Shown here: positions 9,442-21,508 of the stretch, piece by piece
Position numbering within the stretch: the stretch's first letter is position 1
Layout: each line of letters starts with the position of its first letter
From: Mytilus galloprovincialis
Lineage: Eukaryota; Mollusca; Bivalvia; Mytilida; Mytilidae
Length of the DNA: 64,000 nucleotides
NCBI RefSeq assembly: GCF_965363235.1
Contig: NC_134851.1
Coordinates: forward strand, 40,638,321-40,702,320
Direction: 5' to 3'
The notes under the pieces: model-generated
Told to the model about the DNA's origin: nothing
Database searches by the model: none
The model's input: only the letters and a program-made list of their open reading frames with translations
Translations under genes and position numbers: made by a program

Positions 9442-12400
9442 TCAAATAGAAAGGTATCTAAAGTTGCAATGATACTCTAAATTTTCAATATCATCAACAC
9501 TTGATTTGGTGCATTCGAAAAAACGCCTTCTGAATTTACCTGTATATGAATGAATGTCAATCGTTCAAAGCCTTGTATGTATACTTGTGGTACTATTTAT
9601 GATTAAGAGAGCCTACAATAATATTAGTAGTCGTTGCCTGCAATAGTTTAAACCGTGTTATCCAAAGCATTAAGCCTAACAGAAAACTTATGCAAAATAT
9701 GATATAAATTCTGTAAGTGGCAATAAACTAAGTCATGGACTGATGATACCGTCGGATTCTAACATCGCTAAATTTTTTTTAACACTTTTTAAATTTGATT
9801 TGTCCAGATATGTGTTGTTTCTTCTTCTTGTGTACACGAAAAAATTTATTATTGTTATCCTTTTAGGTTTATGATAACGAATCAACCATATGAGAACGTC
9901 TTTACCATCAATAACATTAAATACATGTATACTTTCGATATATCGTAATAATGTAACATAAAATGAAAGCATTTGAATTCACCTTTTTAAAGCTGTACAT
10001 ATAAATTCTTACTGTTTAATGCATTCTGCTTAGTTTATAACAACGTAACTAAGGCAATAAATCGTTAGTATATTCCGGAAAGATTTGATGAATGTGTTTA
10101 TACTAAATAGGCATCTCATGTCATTTGATAAATGCAAATAATTTTGAATATATTCTTACTTTCCTATAAGTATTCGTTTTTCTGTGTCGTTCATTGATAT
10201 TAAACTTATTTAAGACATTCCTTTTACAAATAAGAAAAACAGTGATGAAAATATCAAAAATGTGACGAACACGCTGCGTATCTTCATTGTCGGCTATCTT
10301 GCCTAAAATAATTACAATATCAGTATTTAATTACAATCTGAAAATGAATGTTATTGGGAAACAAAATCATTCTCATCATATAAAATCTATTGCCCTTTAG
10401 GAAAATTATTTCCCAAAGGAAACAGGAAAATGTTTGACGTGGAACGTGGAACACATGTAATATTAGATATTTTTTCTTTTGTTATTGTAATCCATTTTTG
10501 TCACGCGTACGGTGAAACTGTTTTGACATGTTCGGCTGTTATCTTTTCTTTGAAAAAGTGGTTATTTCTTTGACAAATTCCCCCATTTCCGTTCTTAATT
10601 TTATCTATCATTTTCAAATAATATAATGCAAACGTATTTAGTGATTGGAAAAACAAAACACATTCACCAGTTTCCGCTATCCAACTTATGTGAAATCATA
10701 ATATACATAATTCGATTTTAAATTGCCACTTTAGCGATATACAAATACAAAAATGAGATAGTTGTCTCACTGGCAAAAATATCCGACCTCTTCATTTTAA
10801 TACAAAATGTCCCATACCGTTTTAAGTATATACATGGTACGTGGTGGATCAATGTTAAAATATTGTTTATGTTCGATAAATAGAATTGATAGTCATTTCA
10901 GAGTGTTACGATATACAATTTAATGTGTTGACTTGCACATTATTTAGAACATAAATATAGAGTATGTAAATTTAACCTTGATGTTGTAATACGTATTATA
11001 CACGAATAGTATATTACAACAGTAGCGTATTGACAATGAAAAGTAACATTTTTCAATTGAATTGTGGATCAATGTTAAATATGCTCGATATATATGGTAT
11101 TTGGTTATTGCAGAGTATTACGATATACAATGTAGTGTGTTGACAAGTGCATTAATTAGAGCATAAAGAAAGGTTATTTAAATTTAGCTCTGATGTTGTA
11201 ATATGTAATATATATGAATAGTATATTATAACCGGAGAGTATTTGCAATAATTAGAAACATAGTTAAAACATATTTGATTAAAAATGCTCATATAGTAAA
11301 TTTGTATATATGTCTACGCTTGCTGACAAACATGACTGTGAATGTGATAACTGCAAAAAAGTAAATACTGTTTTTTGATTGAGTTAAACCGATATTTTAT
11401 CGTGTGTTTTACTATGTTGTGATGTTCTGCTATTGTTTCAGAAAAAGGGAGAAGGTTTTGGTACCATTAAAACGTTTAATCCCGCTGCAAATGTTTGCAC
11501 CTGTCCTAAGTCAGGAATCTGATGTACAGTTGTTGTCGTTTGTTTATGTAATTTATACGTGTTTCTCGTTTCTCGTTTTTTTATATAGGTTAAACCGTTG
11601 GTTTTCCCGTTTGAATGGTTTTACACTAGTAATTTTGGGACCCTTTATAGCTTGTTGTTCGGTGTGAGCCAAGGCTTCGTGTTGAAGGCCGTACATTGAC
11701 CTATAATTGTTAAATTGATATTTGGATGGAGAGTTGTCTCATTGGCACTCACACCACATCTTCCTTTATCTATGACCAGAAATATAAGTTTTCCTTATTT
11801 AGAAAGTTGAATTTCGAATTTTTAAAAGTTTAAAATTTTAAGTTTAAAAAATTATCGAAATTTTAAGTTTGAAAAAGTCAAAATGTTGAGTAAAAAAAGT
11901 CGAAGTTTCGAATTTATGAAGTCAAAATTTCGGGTTTTGAAAAAATCAAGTTTTGACTTTTTAAGGATTAGAAATTTGTAGTAAAAAGGTGGCTACCTTA
12001 TTATGTAGCAAGAAAACGAGGCCGGTGACCCCCATGTCTTCTTTTTCTTACCTGAAAGCATATTTTGGGTAATTTATTTATCCCACAATGTTGAGTTTTC
12101 TATGCAAATCTATACAAAATCTAACAATTTTTCTCAAACTGTGGCGGAAAAAACCCTGTGACCAATACCTTTTATTACAACAATTACATGTGTATTAAAC
12201 TAGACCTTAAAGTCAAATATTTAAATTTGAAAATTTGAAATGTCAAAATTTCAACTTAAAAAAAAAGTTCACTGCCATTTTTAGTTTTATTCGATCCTTA
12301 TACGCTTCCATATATTGTAGGGTTCAACGCAATTCAAATAACGAAGACATTAGTCTTGATATTTAGGCTAACATATATACGTCTGTACTGTATAATTTGT

Positions 12401-14299
12401 CAGTATCATAATAGTAAAATCACTAAAATACTAAACTCCGAGGAAAATTCAAAACGGAAATTATCGATATGTAGATGAAAAAAAAATACAAATATATAAT
12501 CATACAGTCAATATATAGTATTATCAAATTATTCTTCTACGTCGTAAGTCAAATTTTATTTTACTTACCTTTTCAATATTGTTTTCATTAAACATTTAAA
12601 TTGGGCCATATTTGAGATTATATATCTTTCAAGGTCACTAGTTTTAGAAATATGATGGCACAGGTAAAAAAGCGAAGAACAAAGTGAGATCGCGGCATTG
12701 TTTATCCCTGAAGTGTTAAATGTAAAACAAAGCATCAGTAATCTATAACAAATGCATAATCTTTCAATATGTAATATATATATTAGATTATCTAGTTTTG
12801 TCAACAAATTTAGTTAAATACAGTTATCAATAAAATTATTCTTTCAATGTGATGGCTTTCATCATAACAACTCCTTCACTGAAATGCAAAACAAAGACAA
12901 TAGTAGTATACCGCTGTTCTAATGTAATAAATCAATTAAGAGAAACAATCCGGGTTACAAACGAAAATCGTGGGAAACACATCAACTATATATGCTAAAG
13001 CAGGGAAGCAATCGAACAACAGAAACTCTGAACTGCAACCAAATCATGGTTTACAATCAAATGATTTATGGGAACTACGATATCCAGTTGATTACGATAC
13101 GACATATCCTGGTTCCCGGTGCTACGGTCCATGTATTAGCTAAAAGCCATACGCATCAGTCAATCATATGATTTATCTTTGTTAAACTTTCAATGTTGAC
13201 ATTCTTTTTCTTTAAATAACTTTAATCATACAAGTCACGTGTTATCCATCTCAAGCTAAGGGATTAAATTGAAGTTCACATGAATACGGATTCGATGAGG
13301 TCGAATTATTTTCTTGCAAGTGAATAATTCATAATCAATATTTTTTTTAGCTTATTTTAACAAATTAAACCATAATGGCTGCTAAAAGCAAATTATTGTT
13401 TCACTATTTCCATTTCATTAATGAATGAGCCAACAAAATAATATATTTAGATTTTTTTCATACATTTCGTAGCTAGTGCCCCTTTAGGAATTTTCAGTTC
13501 TATTTCAGTCCAATTTTAGTCGTTGCAGTAATTAAGATCACTCGCCTAAACGGCTTCATTTGAAACAATGATAGAAAGAAACATTGATTATATTTAACGA
13601 TATTTACTTTTGTCTTTTTATGCAAGCAAACTTTTCTTTTTTCTTGCACTGTCGTTTTTTTTGGTAATTGTGCGGCTTTTGCCATACAAATGTTTTGAAT
13701 ATTTACTTACCGGCAAGTATGATCAACTTTAATCTTTTCTTTAAAAACATATATTTGGGGTGCCCTAATTTTAATCTCTTTTGAACCAACTACATCATTT
13801 AATATTGCCTTCATAAAACGGGAGAGAAAAAAAAAAAAACACGTCAATTTCGTTTTGGGGACTTTGCCCTGAACTGATGGATATAGCTTGCTTCATCATT
13901 TAATGCTGCTTACCAAGCATATCTTATTATCGTTTTGGGGCTGTTTCCCAAAAATATGCAAGCTTACCAATATTAAATCTATATACATTTCATTTGAAAG
14001 TAAGGTGGAGAAAAAGGATAGATTTTTCTCTTTTTCAAATTGAAAACGTTACTCTCAATTGACGACAAGCACTGATATTTGAACAAAATTCAGAAAAGAT
14101 TTAAAATTCTTGACAAGTTTTTTTCCACTATTTGAAAGACTTTGAAGAACGAATTGGCCGTTTCCGTCTAATAAGTTTAATATTGTCAACTGTGAAATTT
14201 CATTCAGTTGATCAGGGGAAAATATTTTCAGCATAAAACACATTACCCGCTTCCCCGTCCCTCCAAAAATCAACTGGATCGTGTAAGTACAAGATTACT
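9442..14299 (-). CDS. Unrecognised multi-exon gene, possibly decaying
   Basis: Exon-like blocks in transcription order: about 14055-14299 (VDFWRDGEAGNVFYAENIF, then after a one-base shift at a CCCC run DQLNEISQLTILNLLDG); 13711-13808 (AILNDVVGSKEIKIRAPQ ... KVDHTC; long T/C tract before its AG, GTAAGT donor); 12569-12742 (LLMLCFTFNTSGINNAAIS ... AQFKCLMKTILK; GTAAGT donor); 10160-10302 (KIADNEDTQRVRHIFDIF ... RKTNTYRK; GTAAGA donor); 9750-9972 (DVLIWLIRYHKPKRITI ... NLAMLESD); 9442-9539 (KFRRRFFECTKSSVDDIE ... FRYLSI, then TGA). Junctions 13711/12742 and 9750/9539 join in phase; 12569 to 10302 and 10160 to the next do not, so exons are missing or the model is wrong. The leucine-rich helical look recalls ARM/HEAT-type repeats, but no family is recognised. 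Confidence 0.42.
10535..10605 (+). repeat. R4 3'-end remnant
   Basis: 'ttctttgacaaattccccca' followed by 'ccgttcttaattttatc' matches the extreme 3' end of R4 copies at 32900-33001 and 59560-59640. Confidence 0.45.
10844..11275. repeat. Two diverged ~220-bp tandem units
   Basis: Both units start 'gtggatcaatgttaaa' (10844 and 11064) and share 'acgatatacaat' and 'gatgttgtaata'. Each unit also holds a small palindrome around its 'gttgtaata' segment. No coding potential. Confidence 0.65.
11404..11770 (-). repeat. R2 copy, reverse orientation
   Basis: Reading the minus strand gives the R2 order: 'gatgtggtgtgagtgccaat', the 'aaggctccg'-like block, then 'gaaaaccaacggtttaacc'. The 87-codon plus-strand frame here is a product of the repeat. 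Confidence 0.7.
11815..11985. repeat. Low-complexity A/T repeats
   Basis: Short degenerate units such as 'aaaattttaagttt' and 'gaagtttcgaatttatgaag' are repeated. A similar fragment lies near 12220-12270. Confidence 0.5.
12414..12460 (+). repeat. R6 fragment
   Basis: 'aaaatcactaaaatactaaa' then 'ctccgaggaaaattcaaaac' is a short R6 end. Confidence 0.5.
12880..13000 (-). repeat. R8 fragment
   Basis: Contains 'agtagtataccgctgttc', the complement of the R8 end, followed by the segment reading 'gaaacacatcaactatata', as also near 53200. Confidence 0.5.
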
Positions 14300-14662
14300 C
14301 TGAAATCGAATGGCTACAACACGTTAATGCCAGAATCGATGGGTCACTACGAAAACTGTACAAATATGAGAAAATAACAGGTAGCAGAAACATCAAGGTG
14401 AAACTAACATAAATGAAGAGATACATGAGTAATGAACAAATTTAGACCCGATGTATATGCATACAAGGCCAGCTGAAGAAGTAACAAAGCGACGCATCCA
14501 TGTTGGATTGGCAAATATCCACTTTTATTATATGGCACGAACTTGTCTGGCAAAACACCAGTTGGGCGTCAGAGTAATCGCGGACTAGGAACGTATCTGA
14601 TACATGATTGCTATTTTTGAATTAAAATACTAATTATAGCTCTCTGACTGAAATGCTGCAAC

Positions 14663-15004
14663 CGACGAAGGAAGATAACAAAAATTCATATTATGTCTTA
14701 TAATTGTAAATTGTAAATGGCCTTACACAGAATAAGCTGATGATCAAAAGCTACAAATTGACTTATTTTCCAAACAATTTTTACAAGTATCGCAATGAGT
14801 GTCTGGACCCGTATTACAGAATAGAGAATAATACATCAGCAAAATGGACACAAAGATAAAAAAGATAAGAGTAAAGTAGGTAAAAAAAAAATGAAAGAGA
14901 ATAAAGGGGTGTTAAAAAATAAAGAATATTAGTAGATAACAAATAGGCAAAATGTATAAAGAAAAAAATAATAGATAAAATCTATCGAAAAAAACATAAA
15001 AAAC
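14663..15004. repeat. Segment B, near-identical to 17186-17527
   Basis: Starts 'cgacgaaggaagataaca' and ends in 'gaaaaaaacataaaa'. About 340 bp are almost identical to a segment inside the TTAA element; only a few substitutions and an A-run length difference were noted. Such identity implies a recent copy event. No protein is encoded. Confidence 0.8.
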
Positions 15005-15094
15005 GGGCTTGAAATAATACAAAAACACCGATGATTAAAGGCCCCATCCAAACCCCCATATTAGTGAAAATCCGAGAAACACATTATTCCACAA

Positions 15095-15590
15095 ATATTG
15101 AAACATTGTTAATGCGTTATCTTACTCTGTTTTAATAGAAAGTATAAATAATTGATGTTCAGTTGTGATTTAAAACGGAAAGTCAGCCATGTAGATCAAA
15201 CTCATTATTTAACAAAGGCGAACGTTATCTTAAAGATTAATTTCAAAATAACTTATTTGTCAAGTTACTTGTACTTATAAACGAGAAATGAGAAACATGG
15301 AATGAACTACTTTTTTTTACTAATACCATGTCTGATAACAAAGTTCAAAGGAAAATAAAACGAAATTGTCTTTGGAGTAAATAGACGGAATACGGTGTGA
15401 TTCCATAACAAATGCATAAACAAAGCGTTTTATGATTCAATTATCGTAATAATGTTAACGATTAAATTTAGTTATAAGTTACATGCAATCCACTATATCT
15501 CGCGTGAATGAAATCTGTGGTGTTTTCTAGTATGTTCTTTTTTCATTTGTTAAAAAAAGATAATATGTCAGACTTATTAAGATTCAAAAT
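15095..15590. repeat. Segmental duplication copy 2, left block
   Basis: Pairs with 893-1425. The minus-strand exon-like frame seen in copy 1 is broken here. Confidence 0.75.
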
Positions 15591-15605
15591 ATTATTTCTA
15601 TGTTT

Positions 15606-16577
15606 TGTTAATTCCTGTGTCACTGGGTCTCTTGTGAAAAGGTGTGTCATTTGGAATTATACCGCATCTTTTTATTTTTGTATAACGTAAAACCCTGGGT
15701 CTTCGAATGCAGGATGCAAGGGTTGTGAATGAGCAGGCTAGATGCTTCAAGCATGGTTGCAATACCGGCATTCCATCTTTGATGCGATATAACATACTTA
15801 ATATACTTACTAAATAAATACTCATTTCTGTTTTTTTCTCTTTGAGACATTATCTTTAGTTCCTAATTCATCCCATATTTTTTCCCATTTGATGGTTCTT
15901 AATGTTTTCTATATAGGTTTTTTTTAAATGGTATAATTTATTAAGGACAGAATCAATGAACCGTTTTTTTAGAAGGACTACTAGTATTAATGCGATTTAT
16001 TTTTAATTTGCTGGCTGCTACCTTGAGCCTGGTTTCTTACTTTCTATATTGTGTTCTATAAAACGTCCTGAATTTGCTTATTTTGAATAGGGACCGTGAT
16101 TTTCTTTCACATTTCAGTAGCGCCTGCAAACGGAGTTTATATCACCCAATTGATTCAATATTCCCGGTCTTGAATTTCCTATCATAATTTCTTTGATAGA
16201 GGGTTGCTGCTCACAAGGAAGCTCTTAAACCAAGAGTTCCATATGGCGAAGTTGAAATCGTCCCTTCGTAAGTTTTACGGACGCCATCATGAGTTTGTAA
16301 CAACATGAACAACACGACGGGTGCTACATCTGGAGCAGGATGTGCGTACCCTTCGGAGCACTTGATATCATCCCCCCTTTGTGGTGGGGTTTGTGTTGCT
16401 TGGTTTTTATTTTTCTATGTTGTGTTTTTGAACTATTGTTGGACTATTTCTCTTTTTCTGTTGTAGCCATGCCGTTGTCAGTTTGAATTTGAATGAAGCT
16501 CTTGCATCTTTCGATCCTCTCTTCTACAATAAACCGATCGGAAACAATTTTCACTTTTCACAGAAAGATATATTTAA
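15606..16577. repeat. Segmental duplication copy 2, middle block
   Basis: Pairs with 4178-5124 and ends in TTAA at 16574-16577, where the 3.47-kb element is inserted. Confidence 0.85.
16100..16540 (+). pseudogene. R3 retroelement 3' relic (duplicate)
   Basis: Duplicate of the relic at 4640-5080, with the same stop-ridden remnants and the same tail 'cttcggagcacttgatatca'. Confidence 0.65.
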
Positions 16578-16982
16578 GGCGAAGTGTACGTAATTAAACT
16601 ACACAATGGATTTTTTTGAAATTTTACATGTAGATTCTACTTGTAAAAATAAATCGGAAAATAAAATAAAAAAAGGGGGTAACCGTTTTCGTTTTTGAGA
16701 TACGAGCTGTTGAAGTTAACAGCATCATACACCAAAATTACAAAGGATATATAGGGAAAATCGTGAAATTCGGCAGGAATTGTTACATTTCCAAGATTTT
16801 CTATTATATTAGACAATCGATTTTTTTTTAAATTTATGAGACGATTCTAAAATGTCTGAGGAATCGATTGGTGCAAAGAAAGTCCTTAGCAACCGTGCTA
16901 CTTTTCAAGCTATACCCTGTTAAAGTTGAATTTTGCGTGTAAAAAAACAAAAAAACAACGACAACGTTATTGACGTCGCTGC

Positions 16983-17189
16983 AACAGTTACGACGCTTCA
17001 TATAGTTCTATACTTGTATGAAATATATACCGTTTTGTTGGAGTTCATGTTGCTCGGTCTTTAGTTCTTTATGTAACGTTTTGTGTACTATTGTATTGTA
17101 TTTGTCTATTATATTCGGGTGCATGCGGAGATCGCCAAGCTAGAAAACGGTTGACATTTTCTTCATTATGAACTAGAACTATTTTCGAC
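16983..17189. repeat. Segment A, first of two 207-bp direct copies
   Basis: Begins 'aacagttacgacgcttcat' and ends 'gaactagaactattttcgac'. The copy at 17525-17731 appears to differ at one base (cattatg against cactatg). Segment B lies exactly between the copies. Confidence 0.85.
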
Positions 17190-17527
17190 GAAGGAAGATA
17201 ACAAAAATTCATATTATGTCTTATAATTGTAAATTGTAAATGGCCTTACACAGAATAAGCTGATGATCAAAAGCTACAAATTGACTTATTTTCCAAACAA
17301 TTTTTACAAGTATCGCAATGAGTGTCTGGACCCGTATTACAGAATAGAGAATAATACATCAGCAAAATGGACACAAAGATAAAAAAGATAAGAGTAAAGT
17401 AGGTAAAAAAAAAAATGAAAGAGAATAAAGGGGTGTTAAAAAATAAAGAATATTAGTAGATAACAAATAGGCAAAATGTATAAAGAAAAAAATAATGGAT
17501 AAAATCTATAGAAAAAAACATAAAAAC
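17186..17527. repeat. Segment B copy inside the TTAA element
   Basis: Near-identical to 14663-15004, outside the element. It is placed between the two A copies, sharing 3-4 bases at each join. Confidence 0.85.
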
Positions 17528-17731
17528 AGTTACGACGCTTCATATAGTTCTATACTTGTATGAAATATATACCGTTTTGTTGGAGTTCATGTTGCTCGGT
17601 CTTTAGTTCTTTATGTAACGTTTTGTGTACTATTGTATTGTATTTGTCTATTATATTCGGGTGCATGCGGAGATCGCCAAGCTAGAAAACGGTTGACATT
17701 TTCTTCACTATGAACTAGAACTATTTTCGAC
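17525..17731. repeat. Segment A, second copy
   Basis: After this copy the sequence continues into 'cttggtgcc', which is presumably the original continuation of the element. Confidence 0.85.
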
Positions 17732-17920
17732 CTTGGTGCCTTATTTTTGTTAAAATCTAAACACTGCGACGTGTTTTCAAAATCTTTGTTCCCATAAAAC
17801 TTCATTTCATCAAGGTCTCTTCTCAGAATATCAGCCATCTGTCTGGCACAGGATAACAAATCAATATTTAAGTAAATTTAAGTTGTGTGGTAATTCTTAG
17901 TACATTTGGGTAAATTAATC

Positions 17921-18187
17921 TTATCTTTGTGCCGCATAATCATCTCTATAATTCAACACATCCCTGAGCCACGACATTATACATTTGATGCTTTGCATGA
18001 TCTTCTTTTTATCACAACCCAGACCGGCTAGTAATCGTTGTATAACTTTACACGTCTGAAGACGAATATTTGCGTGAAACATTTTTGTATGATTTTTATT
18101 TCTGGAAATCAATCTGAAATCTACAACAGTCCTTTTCCGAAAGTCGCGCTGGACCTTTACTTTTATGTGCATTCGGGATTTACACAA
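17921..18187 (-). other. Unrecognised open frame in the TTAA element
   Basis: About 88 codons are open on the minus strand, containing FHANIRLQTCKVIQRLLAG and SIKCIMSWLRDVLNYRDD. A second frame, 17734-17840, includes ADILRRDLDEMKFYGNKDF. Both look more protein-like than their surroundings, and may be fragments of captured host exons or of a lost transposase. There is no ATG at the head of the first frame, and no donor/acceptor pair clearly joins them. Confidence 0.2.
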
Positions 18188-18869
18188 ATTGTAACCCGAA
18201 TAATTCAGTCGTATTATTCAGCTGATGTACGAATGCTACATTTCTCGTGTGGGAGAAAATCGGACACGGAAAGGGCTTGAATTATTCGAGTTACTCAAAT
18301 TGAAACTCGGGAATATATTTCTCGGGAATATATTTCTAACTGTTCGGAATTCGCGGAAACAAATGATTGTTTTTCGCATTACGGTATTGAATCAATATGA
18401 GTCAGAGATACCAATTATTTCTTTTAACAAATTCGAATACCAGTCAGTTTATAGGACCTCAGTTTGAAATAGGGGCGGCAATCCATTCATTTTATCCAAT
18501 CAATTGGAGGGGGGGTGTCAACATTGATAGTCAAAAAGCCTTGAAATATTCGATAAAAACGTTGAAAGTAAATTATATGAACTCCAAAGTCTCATATTAT
18601 AAGACTAGTAAACCACAGTCTTCTCAATTCTTGTATGATCATGAACTAGGTGAAAACCTAGAGCTAACCGAGTGCGAGATCCTCATGCATAATCATCGAG
18701 GTCGTTAAACACCCCTTGCAGTAAACTGGTTAAAAAGGTTAAATTTAAAAAAAAATCTAAATGTAATAGTCTGAACACATTTCACCTCTCATTTCACTAA
18801 ATATTAAATTGCAGTTACAAGTATCACAAAACTTCCCTGACCTCTTTTCTTTAACCATAATAGAGGGAG

Positions 18870-19040
18870 GAGGGAAGGAGGGATCCAGATCCCGAAATCT
18901 CGGGCTTAAAAACACGAAATCCCGAGGTCCCGAATTTGAAAAAAAATTAAATCCCGAAAGGGTCAATTCCGAAATCTCGAGCTTAAAAACACTCGATCCC
19001 GGAGTTCCGATAAAGGTCCTACCCTCCCCTCTCCCCCCGT
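18870..19040. repeat. Degenerate 'atcccga' short repeats
   Basis: Units such as 'cccgaaatctcgggcttaaa' and 'cgaaatcccgaggtcccga' recur four or more times with changes. The plus-strand 77-codon frame across them is not credible as a gene. Confidence 0.55.
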
Positions 19041-20051
19041 AATTCTATATTCTATTCATTCATAATCTTGAATTGAGACTTGATACTTCAAAATTACATT
19101 CTCTAATTTTGAATGCTGCACACAGGCACAATAAAAGAAAACAGATATCGCTATATATCTCTTCGAAATTGGAATTTGTGAAAGAAGAAATGACATGTTA
19201 TATTTTATCTTACATGTGTACTTTCAATTTTCAATATAGTTCTAAATTTAGATTTAGTTTTCCCATAAAATGCGAACGGAATAGAAGACACCCTGTTTAT
19301 TTTCTGCACATGTAGAAAAAGTTGAAAACTGGGAGTTGAATGAAATAATTTTTACTTATTTTAAGATAAATGTTAGAGTGAGACAATTTTTAAGTTACTG
19401 AGTAATTTTTGGGGCATAATTTGTTTATTTTTTTTGTTTGTTTTCCGTCTTTGTTCTTCCTACTTGTAAGTGTTGCACTAGTGGTCAAATTATTCTCTTG
19501 GTATCGTCTGATATCTTATATGAATATAAATCATGTCCTTAAAGTTTCAATTGCACAAAATACGAACATTTCAACGTCTTTTTAATTAAACAATTAAATT
19601 CACACGTCTTTCATTAATTATTTGTAACCTATTTTAAAACTTTACGTTGAGTACTGTGTTTTTCGTTCAAGACTACGAATAGAAGAAAAAATGTTATATG
19701 TTTATTTGTATATAATTTTGTTGTGAGGCGTTTTTTCTTTCTGATGATATCATAAATACGAAATGCCTTCTCCTACGCGTCTAAAACCAAAAAAAAACAG
19801 TGTTTTTAAGTCAGACTGCACACAGAACAACGTACAGAATGCTGTGATTTCTAGTTGGAGTTATTTAGATAATTTCTATGAGGTTTAAGACTGCACAGGC
19901 GTTCTTGTTTGATTCATTATAGACCGCAGAACGTAGTTTCTCTTTCGTGTGTCCTTTCTTGGAGTAAGGGAGATAACTTGCGTAACTAACGACGAACGTT
20001 TTTAATCCCGTATTCCGCTAGAGGCGTGCAATTACGTACACTTCGCCTTAA

Positions 20052-20640
20052 GCCTTTTTTTCTTCTTTCTGGAATCAGTATAAAATAACCTAACATGATA
20101 TTTGAAGTGATCTCAAATAAACCGGAAGTAGTTAACGACCTTCCTTATTTCAAGAGATTAATCAACAGTTTGTTACAATTGTATAACACAGAAAGTGGTA
20201 TCATGTAATAAGCATTTTACAGCTGTTTCCATTTTTTTCGTATTTAACTAGTTCAAAAGTCGTGTTTTTGTAAAATAATTGTAATGATGCCTATCTTCTG
20301 TAAAACAAGAATGTCGTTTTATACTACTCGGTCTTTTAGTTTCTAATCAGGAAAAGAAGGATTTAAAATATTGAAAGACCTCTATGTTTTGGAACAATGT
20401 TTTGGGAATTATTTGAGTCATCTTTTGCCACATTTTTTTTTCGAAAAAACAATAACATAATTTATTCTAATGCAACATCCTTTGTAACGTTAATTTTTAT
20501 TGGATGATGACACTTATTTTCATGGCATCAATTCAGAATTGATGCTATGAAAATGTACACGTAAGCGCAGACGACGTATGACAGATTTTGAATGTATGAT
20601 TAAACCTTGTTTTCTATTAGTTTCATTAGAATGGAGATAG
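20052..20640. repeat. Segmental duplication copy 2, right block
   Basis: Pairs with 5125-5710. It resumes exactly after the TTAA element and ends at 'aatggagata', where an R2 copy begins. Confidence 0.85.
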
Positions 20641-20940
20641 ATATAGGAAGACATAGTGTGAGTGTCAATGAGACAACTCTCCATCCAAATAACAATTTAT
20701 AAAAGTAAACCATTATAGGTCAATGTACGGCCTTCAACACGGAGCATTGGCTCACACCGAACAATAAGCTATAAATGGATCCAAAATTACTAGTGTAAAA
20801 CCATTTAAACGGGAAAACCAACGGTCTAATCTTTATAAAAAACAAGAAACGAGAAACACTTATTAACCACATCAACAAAAGACAACTACTGAACATCCGA
20901 TTTCTGAAATCATGTTTTTGAACGGAAGGAAAGTCCATTA
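20641..20940 (+). repeat. R2 copy
   Basis: Contains 'gacaactctccatccaaat', 'gtacggccttcaacacgga' and 'ctcacaccgaac', the R2 landmarks, beginning at the end of the segmental duplication. Confidence 0.7.
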
Positions 20941-21508
20941 AAAAGTGAGAGATACAATGAACAAATATCTAAATTTATTACTAAGTTTTTTGTATTCATT
21001 AGACTGCGTAACGTTTCTTTTTACACAAAGTCAAATTACACAGATAGTCATATATGTGTTTAATGATCAGTATCATATGTTCAAATATGAATTTGATAAA
21101 GAAAAACAACTTGATCCATCATAGAGATATGGTGTATGCGCCTTTTATAGCTTACTCTGCGTTATGGGTTTTGTTTTCTTGTGAACAGTTGTCTCATTGG
21201 CAATCATACCACATCTTGTTTTTTATATTTGATCATTGTTTTATTCGATAATACGGTTATCTATATTCGCTTCAACCTACATCATACTATGGACTTTGAA
21301 AGATAAATGTCGCACTGGTAATCATTCCACTTCCTCCTGTTTATAGATATAAAGTACAAGTCTGAACAATCATTTAGAAACTAAGATCATTAGAAAGATC
21401 ATTGAAGGAAACAGAAAACCTTCTTGGCAATTGAAATACAAGAATTGATTGTGTGTGCCTTAGTATGTCTTCAACAGGGAACAAGTAGTAATCATTACAA
21501 GATTATTT
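20941..21508. other. Spacer downstream of the lectin gene
   Basis: Holds short fragments with 'gtctcattggcaatcatacc' (R1/R2 tail) near 21190 and the 3' UTR of the minus-strand lectin gene. No AATAAA was seen close to the stop codon. Confidence 0.4.

Larger units (their letters stand above)
16578..20047. mobile_element. 3.47-kb TTAA-flanked DNA transposon, non-autonomous
   Basis: Both termini read GGCGAAGTGTACGTAATT (one in reverse complement), a perfect 18-bp inverted repeat. Each end abuts TTAA (16574-16577 and 20048-20051). The paralogous locus at 5121-5124 has a single TTAA with continuous flanks, which proves the boundaries. TTAA duplication is known for piggyBac and for Kolobok elements; the GG start differs from the usual CCC of piggyBac, so the superfamily is open. 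No transposase-sized frame is present. The longest frames are 82-103 codons and unrecognised, including minus-strand 17921-18187 and plus-strand 18397-18708. It is therefore non-autonomous, with internal rearrangement. Confidence 0.88.

Noticed and set aside
11404..11667. 87-codon plus-strand frame
   Set aside because: Covers a reversed R2 copy.
18809..19042. 77-codon plus-strand frame in the TTAA element
   Set aside because: Translates short 'atcccga' repeats.
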